A stretch of DNA of 64,000 nt from a virus. Positions 1-5,729 of the stretch are shown piece by piece. Every line of letters starts with the position of its first letter. The first letter of the stretch is position 1. The position numbers and the translations under genes are program-made. The stretch spans positions 1 through 64,000 of the IMG/VR virus record IMGVR_UViG_3300023223_001973. One strand, 5' to 3'. The notes below the pieces were generated by a model, which saw only the letters and a list, made by a program, of their open reading frames with translations, did not search any database and had not been told where the DNA came from.

Positions 1-105
1 GAGTTGAATAGGGAGTCTCCTGCGTATGGTGAAGATGCTTTCTTACAACTGCTTGAGAAGTATGGTATTCACGGTAACGCTGTGATGGGTATGTTGACTG
101 GATAG
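1..105 (+). CDS. C-terminal end of an unidentified protein (partial)
   Basis: Frame 1 is open from the window edge to a TAG at 103-105 and encodes the last 34 residues of a protein whose start lies outside the window. The peptide ends in LTG. Nothing in it identifies a family. It is 8 bp upstream of the next start, so it is probably in the same transcription unit. Confidence 0.6.
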   Translation, partial: ELNRESPAYGEDAFLQLLEKYGIHGNAVMGMLTG

Positions 106-113
106 GAGACGCT

Positions 114-896
114 GTGACCCCTGTGCATGAGCGTTGGAAGAATACAGGCCTTGTTGACAAGTATGTCGTCTCTAAGAAGGACGGCTCACCTGTCGCAGAG
201 GATGCTGAGTACTTCGTTCTCCGACTGGATGAGGCTTGCAAGGACCATAGGCATGTGATTGCGTGCCGTGCTGCGGCCTTCCTGTATGCTTCTATGATCC
301 GACAGCATCTTCCCTTGCTGTCCTCTGATATCATCCAGAAGATCAAGGTTCTGACTAAGGAACATTCAGAGGTTAACTGGTCCTCTATCTCGCCTGCAGA
401 GGTCTACCTTGAAACTGGACGACCCTCCAGTATGACCCATGAGGAATGGCTGATTACCATTGTGAATATCAAGGTTGCTATTGATGCTATCCGACAGGTG
501 CAGATTGATCTTCTGTCTGGCTTTCGTGAGTTTGTTGAGAAGAAGTTGGAGCTGGTCAAGTCTAAGGGCGACCCGCCAAGTGCTCTTGCTGTTGAAGGGT
601 TGCTCAATGACATGATTCAAGAGGTGGATGACACTGGCGCAACCTTAGGCCTCTGCATCTCTGTTCATGGCAAAGCTCCAGAGAAGGACCCTCTGACTGA
701 TATCTTCGAGACTGAGGATAAGCTCATTGCGGCCATAGGGCCTGTTAACCTCATTGGACATCTTCAATCTCATTGTTTGGCAACTGCTGATCATCCCACT
801 GAAGAGACCAAAGCTGAGACTGAGAAGTGGGAACGGACTGCCAAGATGTTGTATGAGGTTCACAACCAGTTGAAGGAGATCTGGGACCCTAGCTGA
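114..896 (+). CDS. Hypothetical phage protein with N-terminal YFVLRLD-type motif
   Basis: A 260-residue protein with a GTG start preceded by a TAGGAG ribosome site at 104-109. Residues about 15-75 follow a pattern I recognise from many phage hypothetical proteins: a K/Y-V-V-x-K-x-D-G start, then EYFVLRLD, then an Ala/Leu-rich helix. Its role is unknown. The rest is predicted mostly helical with no catalytic motif. Its TGA stop (894-896) forms part of the promoter that drives the next operon. It is not itself downstream of any visible promoter in the window. Confidence 0.75.
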   Translation: MTPVHERWKNTGLVDKYVVSKKDGSPVAEDAEYFVLRLDEACKDHRHVIACRAAAFLYASMIRQHLPLLSSDIIQKIKVLTKEHSEVNWSSISPAEVYLETGRPSSMTHEEWLITIVNIKVAIDAIRQVQIDLLSGFREFVEKKLELVKSKGDPPSALAVEGLLNDMIQEVDDTGATLGLCISVHGKAPEKDPLTDIFETEDKLIAAIGPVNLIGHLQSHCLATADHPTEETKAETEKWERTAKMLYEVHNQLKEIWDPS

Positions 897-918
897 ACCT
901 AACACTCTCTTCTACGTA
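894..918 (+). promoter_or_regulatory. ECF-type promoter Pa (TGAAC-N16-CGTA)
   Basis: TGAAC at 894-898, a 16-nt spacer, CGTA at 915-918. It matches the recurring phage element of this window exactly. The stop codon of the upstream gene is the first triplet of the -35 box. The expected transcript starts near 925, at the foot of a hairpin, and would carry the 84-residue protein, the RAMP-like protein and the pentamer array. Confidence 0.75.
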
Positions 919-921
919 CTA

Positions 922-944
922 TTGTCTAGTAGGCCTTTAGACAA
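922..944 (+). promoter_or_regulatory. 5' leader hairpin next to the ribosome site
   Basis: TTGTCTA at 922-928 pairs with TAGACAA at 938-944, and the AAAGGAG ribosome site follows immediately. It would sit at the extreme 5' end of the Pa transcript. The stem core GTCTA/TAGAC recurs in the hairpin before the next gene (1205-1226), so the two may be recognised by the same factor or protect mRNA ends. The function is inferred. Confidence 0.5.
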
Positions 945-955
945 AGGAGAGAGTC

Positions 956-1210
956 ATGGCATCAGTAAGAACCCAGGTTGCGGAAGCCGTTGCGGAGCGC
1001 ACATCGGACAACGGGAACTTCGAAGAGTACCGTTGCAAGTTCGATTGGGAGATCACGGACCAGCGTCTCCTGGCTCGTTTTATCGCGAAGGTGGAAGCTC
1101 ACGAACTGGAACCAAATCAGGTTCGTTGGTATGTGAAGCGCCTGAACTTCCGTAACGTCTTTATCCCAGACTCCGTTATTGACATGCTCCGCTCCGGCGT
1201 ATATGTCTAG
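956..1210 (+). CDS. Small hypothetical protein, first gene of the RAMP operon
   Basis: An 84-residue soluble protein of mixed charge, translated from an ATG with a strong AAAGGAG site. I do not recognise the family and see no metal-binding or catalytic motif. It lies 29 bp before the RAMP-like gene and shares its promoter, so a partner or regulator of that protein is possible. That link rests on position only. Confidence 0.7.
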   Translation: MASVRTQVAEAVAERTSDNGNFEEYRCKFDWEITDQRLLARFIAKVEAHELEPNQVRWYVKRLNFRNVFIPDSVIDMLRSGVYV

Positions 1211-1226
1211 GCAATGCTGCCTAGAC
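1205..1226 (+). promoter_or_regulatory. Perfect 9-bp hairpin between the two operon genes
   Basis: GTCTAGGCA, a 4-nt loop (ATGC), then TGCCTAGAC. The TAG stop of the upstream gene lies in the stem, and the ribosome site of the RAMP-like gene (AAGGAG, 1227-1232) starts right after it. There is no U-run, so it is unlikely to be a simple terminator. It resembles the hairpin at 922-944. RAMP-family proteins include hairpin-binding endonucleases (Cas6), so autoregulation is conceivable but untested. Confidence 0.55.
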
Positions 1227-1239
1227 AAGGAGTTGGGTC

Positions 1240-1992
1240 ATGACGTATACACAGCGGGACCTCGATAAGCTTATGTCTAAGCGTCGGGGTCGGGCAATCG
1301 TCAAGTGTCGTGCTGTCCGCAAGATTGCGGGTGGCCAGCCTGCCGGTGACAAGGCTCTTGCAGCCTTCGTCAAGTATCACCTCGACCTGGATCCGGAAAG
1401 CAACGAAGGTAAGTCCGCTATCGCTCGGATCAAGAACGAGGAGATTGGGGAGAGGGATACCGGTACTCCCGAAGGCGAGCTGGACAACAAGGAAGTGTAT
1501 CAGGTCAACGTCATTCGACGGAATATGAATGGTCCCTTCCTCCTGGAACACCAGATCAAGGCCATGCTGAAGCAGTCTGCCAGCCGCCTTGGCTACTTTG
1601 TCAAGAAGCGTGGCTCCAAGGGTGACATGGCTGAGCTGGGCACAGTCCGCGCTCATGGAACCAGTCTTCAGTTTGCTCTCCGTCCTTGGGAAATTCACTT
1701 GCGCAAGAACGGGCAAAGTGCTCCCACCTCATACGACCAGATCACCGGTTGTGTGAGCACCACTCAGGGCAAGAAGTCCATCATGCACCATACCGAAGTG
1801 GCGGATGAGGGCTCCGAGTTTGCCTTCGAGTTCGACTGGATTCCTGACAAGCTGGGCAAGAATGCCATGCTGGAGATCATTGCTGCTGCCACGCAGATCG
1901 GCATTGGTTCCTGTCAGAGCTTGGGCTACGGGAAGTTCGAGGTCGTGGAGCTGGATATTGACATGCCTGTTAAGGTTAAGAAGGAGGCATAA
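1240..1992 (+). CDS. RAMP/Cas7-like RNA-binding protein (putative)
   Basis: A 250-residue protein. Residues about 221-234 (GIGSCQSLGYGKFE) match the glycine-rich loop near the C-terminus of RAMP-fold CRISPR proteins (Cas5/Cas6/Cas7), typically G-h-G-S-x-x-S-x-G-x-G-x-F. The segment before it alternates strand and helix as in a ferredoxin-like RRM fold, and a GPFLLEHQIKAML stretch in the middle is reminiscent of the Cas7 helix after the first strand. No cas genes or standard CRISPR repeats are near. The gene is followed directly by a 5-nt periodic non-coding array whose first anchor overlaps its last codons, which suggests the array RNA or DNA is its ligand. The motif is seen; the fold and function are inferred. 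A different RRM-like nucleic-acid-binding protein is the main alternative. Confidence 0.55.
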   Translation: MTYTQRDLDKLMSKRRGRAIVKCRAVRKIAGGQPAGDKALAAFVKYHLDLDPESNEGKSAIARIKNEEIGERDTGTPEGELDNKEVYQVNVIRRNMNGPFLLEHQIKAMLKQSASRLGYFVKKRGSKGDMAELGTVRAHGTSLQFALRPWEIHLRKNGQSAPTSYDQITGCVSTTQGKKSIMHHTEVADEGSEFAFEFDWIPDKLGKNAMLEIIAAATQIGIGSCQSLGYGKFEVVELDIDMPVKVKKEA

Positions 1993-2630
1993 CTCGACCT
2001 TACGAAGCACAGCGGCCATGCATCATTCCACCGCGCGAGACGAAGCGGCATTGCGTCACAAGACTTGACATATCATGACGAAGAGGCAAAGCAACATGAT
2101 GCATGGCGTAACTAAGCGGCATGACAGGATGTAACTTAACCCAACGTAGAGGCTTAACCAGTCCAAGCTGGTCGGTACTGAACTAAGCGGCTATACAATG
2201 CACGTCTTTACGAAGCGGCGGGACCAGATAAGTCGTGACACTACCCGACGGAGTGGCAGAGCCTTACTCGACATTACTTTACGGAGTGGCAATGCAAGGC
2301 TGAGCAGTGCCGAGCGGCAGGACATAGCTCTACGCTACCACACGCAGAGGCACTACTGAATCATGCCTGACATTGCTTAACAAAGCGGCAGGACGCTACT
2401 CCACACGACGAAGTGGCATGACGCGACTCCACAGGACATGGCGGCTCGACAAGACCGAGCACTATAAGGCTGAACTGGACGAAACAGAGTGGCCAAGCCT
2501 GATGAATCTGTGCGACACAAAGCGAAGTGGCAAGACGGGATGGTACGCCACCTAACTGAACGCAGCGGCAAGTCAAAACAGGACGATACATTGCTGAGAG
2601 GCGAGACAAAACGGGACATTACGCCGCGGC
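1986..2630 (+). repeat. Non-coding array of 20 degenerate GGC anchors with strict 5-nt periodicity
   Basis: Twenty anchors with consensus ACGAAGYGGCA occur in direct orientation. The distances between successive GGCs are 28, 33, 38, 33, 33, 38, 28, 38, 33, 28, 33, 38, 28, 28, 48, 38, 38, 33 and 28, all equal to 3 modulo 5. Starting at each GGC, the sequence divides into 5-9 pentamers of form N-R-C-N-N (most often N-A-C-N-N), and a trinucleotide (AGN in 17 of 19 cases) precedes the next GGC. By my count 109 of 117 pentamers have C at position 3 and the other 8 have T, and none has C at position 2. The region has no convincing ORF. It begins in the last codons of the RAMP-like gene and ends at promoter Pb. 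Transcript, protein-binding DNA or origin are all possible. Confidence 0.85.
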
Positions 2631-2635
2631 ATAGC

Positions 2636-2660
2636 TGAACCTAAAGACCTCCTCTACGTA
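2636..2660 (+). promoter_or_regulatory. ECF-type promoter Pb (TGAAC-N16-CGTA)
   Basis: TGAAC at 2636-2640, a 16-nt spacer, CGTA at 2657-2660, just past the last array unit and 21 bp before the ATG at 2681. Same architecture as the other phage promoters here. It separates the array from the downstream small genes. Confidence 0.75.
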
Positions 2661-2680
2661 TTGTAAGTGAGGAGATTATT

Positions 2681-3037
2681 ATGAGTAAGGTTGCTGACAA
2701 ACTCCGGGTTATCAAGATCTATAATGATCATGGGATCTCTGAGCCTGGCGGTGTTTACATCTCCCGTAGATCACGAGGTCCCTGGAAACCACCTGCTTGG
2801 ATAGTTCACATTCAAGGTAAGAGCTTCAAGACTGCTGGTCGTGAGGATAATGGTGGTAGGGCCTTTCGTATTGAGGGCCGTGGAGATGTGAAGGACTGTC
2901 TCGCGAGAGCTATTGATTGGTGTCAGCAGAACCTTGGGACGTATTACTTTGTGAAGTCACCTTTCGGTGGCGGAAACATGGTTCAGGAGTCCTTCCTCAA
3001 GAAGGCCATCAAGAAAGCTGATGATGTGCTTGCCTGA
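2681..3037 (+). CDS. Hypothetical protein, 118 aa
   Basis: ATG start with a GAGGAG site, first gene after promoter Pb. It is basic, with a Gly/Arg-rich middle (GGVYISRRSRG and DNGGRAF) and a helical C-terminus. The aromatic-rich pattern could suit nucleic-acid binding, but I do not recognise a family. Its end overlaps a short ORF at 3021. Confidence 0.7.
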   Translation: MSKVADKLRVIKIYNDHGISEPGGVYISRRSRGPWKPPAWIVHIQGKSFKTAGREDNGGRAFRIEGRGDVKDCLARAIDWCQQNLGTYYFVKSPFGGGNMVQESFLKKAIKKADDVLA

Positions 3038-3263
3038 TGACCTTCCAACTCTGGCCCTTCCTCAGTGGGAACTGGAGATGCTTGAATTTCAGAAGAAGCT
3101 GAAAAAGGAAATGGATGCTTATTTCCGCTCTAAAATGATAGTTCCTGCTAAATACTTTGGAGGCCCTTATGAAAGTAGTCGATCTGTTAGAACTGATCAA
3201 GGACGTGGACCTGGAGGCAGAGGTCCCGAGCGAGATCATCGACAAACTGACCCAGGTACCTGA
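3021..3263 (+). CDS. Small hypothetical protein overlapping both neighbours
   Basis: An 80-residue ORF starting at ATG 3021 (or 3024), inside the end of the previous gene. Residues about 5-55 look like a genuine helical protein ([21 protein letters not shown]). The C-terminal 30 residues are Gly/Arg-rich and overlap the start of the next gene in another frame, so the protein may be real over its first two-thirds only. No family recognised and the start is uncertain. Confidence 0.45.
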   Translation: MMCLPDDLPTLALPQWELEMLEFQKKLKKEMDAYFRSKMIVPAKYFGGPYESSRSVRTDQGRGPGGRGPERDHRQTDPGT

Positions 3264-3672
3264 TGGCTCACCGCCTCGCCCTGTCCGTGGTAAGCTTCCC
3301 AACCGTCGCAATGGAATAACCCAGAAGGTATCTGTTGCTCAGCAGACAGTCTATCTCCGATCTGGACTGTATGAAGATGGTTCTCTGGGTGAGATATTCA
3401 TTGACATGTCCAGACAGGGTGCTGGTTATCGTTCCATTATGGGCTGCTTTGCTATCGCGGTAAGTCTTGGTTTGCAGCATGGTGTACCGCTTGAACGCTT
3501 TGTTAATGCTTTTGTATGGACAAGATTCGATCCGCAAGGCCAAGTTGCTGGCCATCCTTCTATAAAACACTGTACGTCAGTGGTGGACTATATCTTTAGA
3601 GACTTGGCTTATCACCATCTTGGTGATGAGGATATGGCTAAGTATGATCCTAAGGAGCACTCTTACCTATAA
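3169..3672 (+). CDS. Stand-alone RNR C-terminal (TSCPD/NrdJ-tail-like) domain protein
   Basis: A 167-residue protein; ATG 3169 is chosen because GGAGG lies 5 nt upstream. The central part ([19 protein letters not shown], then the [15 protein letters not shown] and [11 protein letters not shown] regions, then [16 protein letters not shown]) closely follows the C-terminal region of B12-dependent class II ribonucleotide reductases (NrdJ). There it is a domain fused to the catalytic barrel. The catalytic part is absent from this window. It could be a piece of a split reductase, a regulator of the host enzyme, or the free TSCPD-type domain family. Its neighbour is a Cys-rich protein. Confidence 0.75.
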   Translation: MKVVDLLELIKDVDLEAEVPSEIIDKLTQVPDGSPPRPVRGKLPNRRNGITQKVSVAQQTVYLRSGLYEDGSLGEIFIDMSRQGAGYRSIMGCFAIAVSLGLQHGVPLERFVNAFVWTRFDPQGQVAGHPSIKHCTSVVDYIFRDLAYHHLGDEDMAKYDPKEHSYL

Positions 3673-3848
3673 TGTCACGTAACCGACTTGATCCCAGAGT
3701 CTACAGAGGTAAACGTACTACCGGTGAGGACTCATGCCGGGCATGCTCTGGTTCAGGTATCCAGCATCACGATCGGGCAGTCTGTCGCGTATGTAAAGGT
3801 AGTGGAAAGGCACAAGATGACAGACAAGGAAGAAGTAAAGGTCACTGA
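3672..3848 (+). CDS. Small zinc-finger protein with two CxxCxGxG-like motifs
   Basis: A 58-residue ORF starting at an ATG that overlaps the upstream TAA by one base (TAATG). It carries CRACSGSG and CRVCKGSGK, the paired pattern of DnaJ-type zinc-binding modules. It is basic outside the motifs. A protein or redox partner of the preceding RNR-like domain is possible from position, but unproven. Confidence 0.6.
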   Translation: MSRNRLDPRVYRGKRTTGEDSCRACSGSGIQHHDRAVCRVCKGSGKAQDDRQGRSKGH

Positions 3849-3999
3849 TAAGCAGTTCTGCGATCCCAAGGGCACTGCTTTTAATAGGGAGGCAGGCCAC
3901 TTGCATGAACTGTGTGGAACTCCGATGAAACCTCTGTTCATGGGTAATGCTCTGTATGGACACCGGTGTCCCAAGTGTAATGTTGAGGTTGAGGCATGA
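3817..3999 (+). CDS. Small zinc-ribbon-like protein
   Basis: A 60-residue ORF. ATG 3817 is preferred over the longer open frame because a GGAAAGG site precedes it and the Cys residues all lie after it. Four Cys (FCDP, ELCG and CPKC) could hold one zinc. It overlaps the previous gene by 32 bp and the next by 4 bp (ATGA). Function unknown. Confidence 0.55.
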   Translation: MTDKEEVKVTDKQFCDPKGTAFNREAGHLHELCGTPMKPLFMGNALYGHRCPKCNVEVEA

Positions 4000-4181
4000 T
4001 TAAGAAATCCCCACGTAATTCATATAAGAAGCGTGTACAAGACTTATTTCCTGAGTCAAAGGCCTGGAAGGTGGGAAGGAAGAAGTGGAGGATTCTTACC
4101 TCTCAGGGTCATGTCATTGGTGAACACATTTCTCCTGGTAAGGCTTGGGAGAACGCGGCTAAGCTATTTAAGTTGACATAA
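3996..4181 (+). CDS. Small basic protein, 61 aa
   Basis: It starts at an ATG overlapping the upstream TGA. The first 30 residues are strongly basic (KKSPRNSYKKR), followed by a short WRILTSQG strand and a C-terminal helix. A nucleic-acid-binding role fits the charge but no family is recognised. Confidence 0.55.
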   Translation: MIKKSPRNSYKKRVQDLFPESKAWKVGRKKWRILTSQGHVIGEHISPGKAWENAAKLFKLT

Positions 4182-4186
4182 CTTAT

Positions 4187-4199
4187 TGCTCTTTGACAA
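4187..4199 (+). promoter_or_regulatory. boxA-like element
   Basis: TGCTCTTTGACAA differs at one position from the bacterial rRNA antitermination boxA (TGCTCTTTAACAA). It lies 41 bp before the gene at 4241. A near-identical copy lies directly before the tmRNA (4705-4717). It could recruit NusB/S10-type antitermination factors; the TTGACA inside it could alternatively be read as a -35 box. Confidence 0.45.
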
Positions 4200-4240
4200 T
4201 TTAGTCAACCCTAACCTGCCTTGAAAGGGGGTGATGTGCA

Positions 4241-4513
4241 ATGGCAGACAAACGTTTGGCGAAGCCCGGCGACGTGGTTGTATACCACGATCCAAAGGGT
4301 GTGCCGCATAACGCTCTGGTAACCATAGCGTGGACTGAGACCTGCATCAACCTGGTGCTTGTATCGGATGATGAGGATAAGCAGGATACGTATGGTCGTC
4401 AGATTGAGCGGCAAACTTCGATGGCTCACGTTGATGAGTCAACGGTGCATGGATTCTACTGGCGTTGGCCCGATGAGGAACCCAACCCATACGTGCCGCC
4501 GAAGTCGAAGTAG
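4241..4513 (+). CDS. Hypothetical phage protein, 90 aa
   Basis: ATG start after an AAAGGGGGTG ribosome site. The N-terminal part (KPGDVVVYHDPKGVPHNALV) looks like a small beta-barrel (KOW/SH3-like) and the end is Pro-rich. I recognise this only as a conserved-looking phage small protein. It is the last gene before the RNA cluster. Confidence 0.65.
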   Translation: MADKRLAKPGDVVVYHDPKGVPHNALVTIAWTETCINLVLVSDDEDKQDTYGRQIERQTSMAHVDESTVHGFYWRWPDEEPNPYVPPKSK

Positions 4514-4597
4514 CCAGCAAGCGGCTTGGAACCTTAACGGAACCTGTTAGCCCGCAATCTGCCATAAGGGTTGACTGAGAGTTTAGAGTGGCTGCTG

Positions 4598-4616
4598 ACG
4601 GACCTGATCAGTCCGT
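4598..4616 (+). promoter_or_regulatory. Near-perfect palindrome upstream of the tmRNA promoter
   Basis: ACGGA at one end and TCCGT at the other surround a CTGATCAG palindromic core. It ends 11 bp upstream of a TATAAT hexamer, so it sits over the -35 region and is placed like an operator. No matching regulator can be assigned. Confidence 0.4.
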
Positions 4617-4633
4617 GCAACTGGCTGTATAAT
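4605..4633 (+). promoter_or_regulatory. Candidate sigma70-type promoter for the RNA cluster
   Basis: A perfect TATAAT lies at 4628-4633, 88 bp before the tmRNA. The -35 position carries only a weak match (TGATCA at 4605-4610). The contrast with the ECF-like promoters suggests host RNA polymerase transcribes the tmRNA and tRNA early. The spacing is reasonable and the -35 is poor. Confidence 0.4.
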
Positions 4634-4704
4634 TCGAGTGGGGGAAGCGCCCACAGGGTTGCTCCAATCGTGGAGATATTGAGCACACGGTCCAGCCAGC
4701 CACT

Positions 4705-4717
4705 TGTTCTTTGACAA
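4705..4717 (+). promoter_or_regulatory. boxA-like element before the tmRNA
   Basis: TGTTCTTTGACAA, two differences from the rrn boxA consensus and one from the copy at 4187. It ends 3 bp before the mature tmRNA 5' end. Leader boxA sequences are normal in rRNA operons, so a stable-RNA antitermination role is plausible. Confidence 0.4.
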
Positions 4718-4720
4718 TAT

Positions 4721-5070
4721 GGGGGTGAATTGGATTCGACTGGCTGTATGAGCTATCGTGCTGCGTGTCGTGGTTGGTCGGTTGGCCACGTTAAAAGCCG
4801 TCCAAAAGCTTATCTGCGGAATATACCGCACGTCTGCGCTTGGTCTCCGGACCACGTGCCGTCGCTGCCTGAGCGATGTACCCAAGAAGGCACTTCGTCA
4901 AGGTGTCCCGCTGAAGACGGTTTTAGTTGGTGGGAGGACAGGTGGGGAAAGACCCACTGCCGAACCTGCGTCACGAGGGCCGGGCAATAAACGGAAACAG
5001 TGACTATGCATGTAGACGCCGGTAGTTTGGCAGTTCCAGCACGTGGGTTCGACTCCCACCACCTCCACCA
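4721..5070 (+). ncRNA. ssrA: Phage-encoded tmRNA (one-piece)
   Basis: Transfer-messenger RNA rescues stalled ribosomes by adding a degradation tag. The 5' end GGGGGTG (4721-4727) pairs with CACCTCC (5060-5066), including the G·U at pair 3 that marks alanine acceptors. The 5' segment GGATTCGAC matches bacterial tmRNAs, the T arm is at 5043-5059 (GTGGG, TTCGACT, CCCAC), and the 3' ACCA is encoded. Near the 3' part, GACTATGCATGTAGACGCC resembles the E. coli segment before the T arm. A tag ORF starts most plausibly at GCA 4828 and runs to TGA 4870-4872, giving ARLRLVSGPRAVAA, whose AVAA end fits known proteolysis tags. The resume codon is inferred from the ATATACC sequence before GCA and could differ. 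Confidence 0.93.
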
Positions 5071-5175
5071 AATTAAGTCCCTGCTGCGGAGCGTCTTAAG
5101 TGGCGCATGGGAGAGCTCCTCGTGCACAGAGGAGAGGCAACCGGAAGATGGGTATCCGGCCAGTGGGGAATCTAT

Positions 5176-5250
5176 TGACCTGTAGCTCAATGGTAGAGCG
5201 CCTGGCTGTTAACCAGGAAGTTGGAGGTTCGAGCCCTCCCGGGTCAGCCA
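5176..5250 (+). tRNA. tRNA-Asn (GTT)
   Basis: Complete cloverleaf: acceptor TGACCTG (5176-5182) pairs with CGGGTCA (5240-5246), D arm GCTC/GAGC, anticodon stem CCTGG/CCAGG with anticodon GTT in the loop CTGTTAA, T loop TTCGAGC, and an encoded GCCA end. It lies 105 bp after the tmRNA and is probably on the same transcript. It is the only tRNA I find in the window. Confidence 0.95.
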
Positions 5251-5260
5251 AAGGAACGAC

Positions 5261-5521
5261 ATGGACACCATGAAGAAGGGGAACATGCAGGACCAGGCTA
5301 TGGGAACCTGGTTTGTGGATTCCACTGGTACTGTCTTTCTGAAGTGTCCCTTGTGTGGTAGGGTTGGTAGTCTTCGATCTCCTGGGGATAAGGAGGGTCA
5401 TGAGATTGACTCTTACGGTGTAGTCTCTCCTTCTTTAATATGTCCTCGTAAGGGTTGTCCATTTCATACTGAGATTCAGCTTGAGGATTGGAAAGATGAA
5501 GCGCACAAGCCGTTGTCCTGA
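5261..5521 (+). CDS. Small zinc-ribbon protein
   Basis: An 86-residue protein starting at ATG 5261 (a second ATG is at 5270) after an AAAGGAAC site. CPLCG near residue 30 and CPRKGC near residue 62 form a likely four-Cys zinc ribbon. Such small ribbons are frequent in phage accessory regions. No specific role can be assigned. It overlaps the next gene by 26 bp. Confidence 0.6.
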   Translation: MDTMKKGNMQDQAMGTWFVDSTGTVFLKCPLCGRVGSLRSPGDKEGHEIDSYGVVSPSLICPRKGCPFHTEIQLEDWKDEAHKPLS

Positions 5522-5726
5522 GATTAATGAGCGTAGGCTTCGAGCTCGCTTGGAAGGTGAGATTAATCAGGCTTGCAAGGAAGGTCTTATTACTGATGGT
5601 AAGATATTTAATGTTGACTGCTCTCACCCTCATGGCGACAGTGCTCACTTTGCTCTCAAGCCTTCTAAGGGTGGTGAAACTTTACCCGCGGCTATGCGTC
5701 TCTTCGAGGCTGGGTCAAGAGAGTGA
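5496..5726 (+). CDS. Hypothetical protein, 76 aa
   Basis: It starts at ATG 5496 inside the end of the previous gene. The longer open frame begins at 5481. A basic helical first half is followed by a CSHPHGDSAHF segment with several His residues. No family recognised. It ends 3 bp before the GTG of the next gene. Confidence 0.5.
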   Translation: MKRTSRCPEINERRLRARLEGEINQACKEGLITDGKIFNVDCSHPHGDSAHFALKPSKGGETLPAAMRLFEAGSRE

Positions 5727-5729
5727 GAC

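Noticed and set aside
2361-2619. Open frames on both strands inside the pentamer array
   Set aside because: They lack ribosome sites, overlap each other on both strands and consist of low-information sequence produced by the periodic composition.
1986-2630. Array as an ordinary CRISPR locus
   Set aside because: Repeats are only about 11 nt, imperfect, and the 5-nt grammar continues through the would-be spacers. No cas1/cas2 or leader is seen.
4571-4600. TTGACT at 4571 as a -35 box
   Set aside because: No -10-like hexamer occurs 16-18 nt downstream; TATAAT at 4628 is too far away.
5071-5175. A possible tRNA-Cys between the tmRNA and tRNA-Asn
   Set aside because: CTCCTC/GAGGAG with loop GTGCACA imitates an anticodon arm (GCA), but there is no acceptor pairing, no normal D arm and no TTCGA T loop. 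At most it is a structured spacer.
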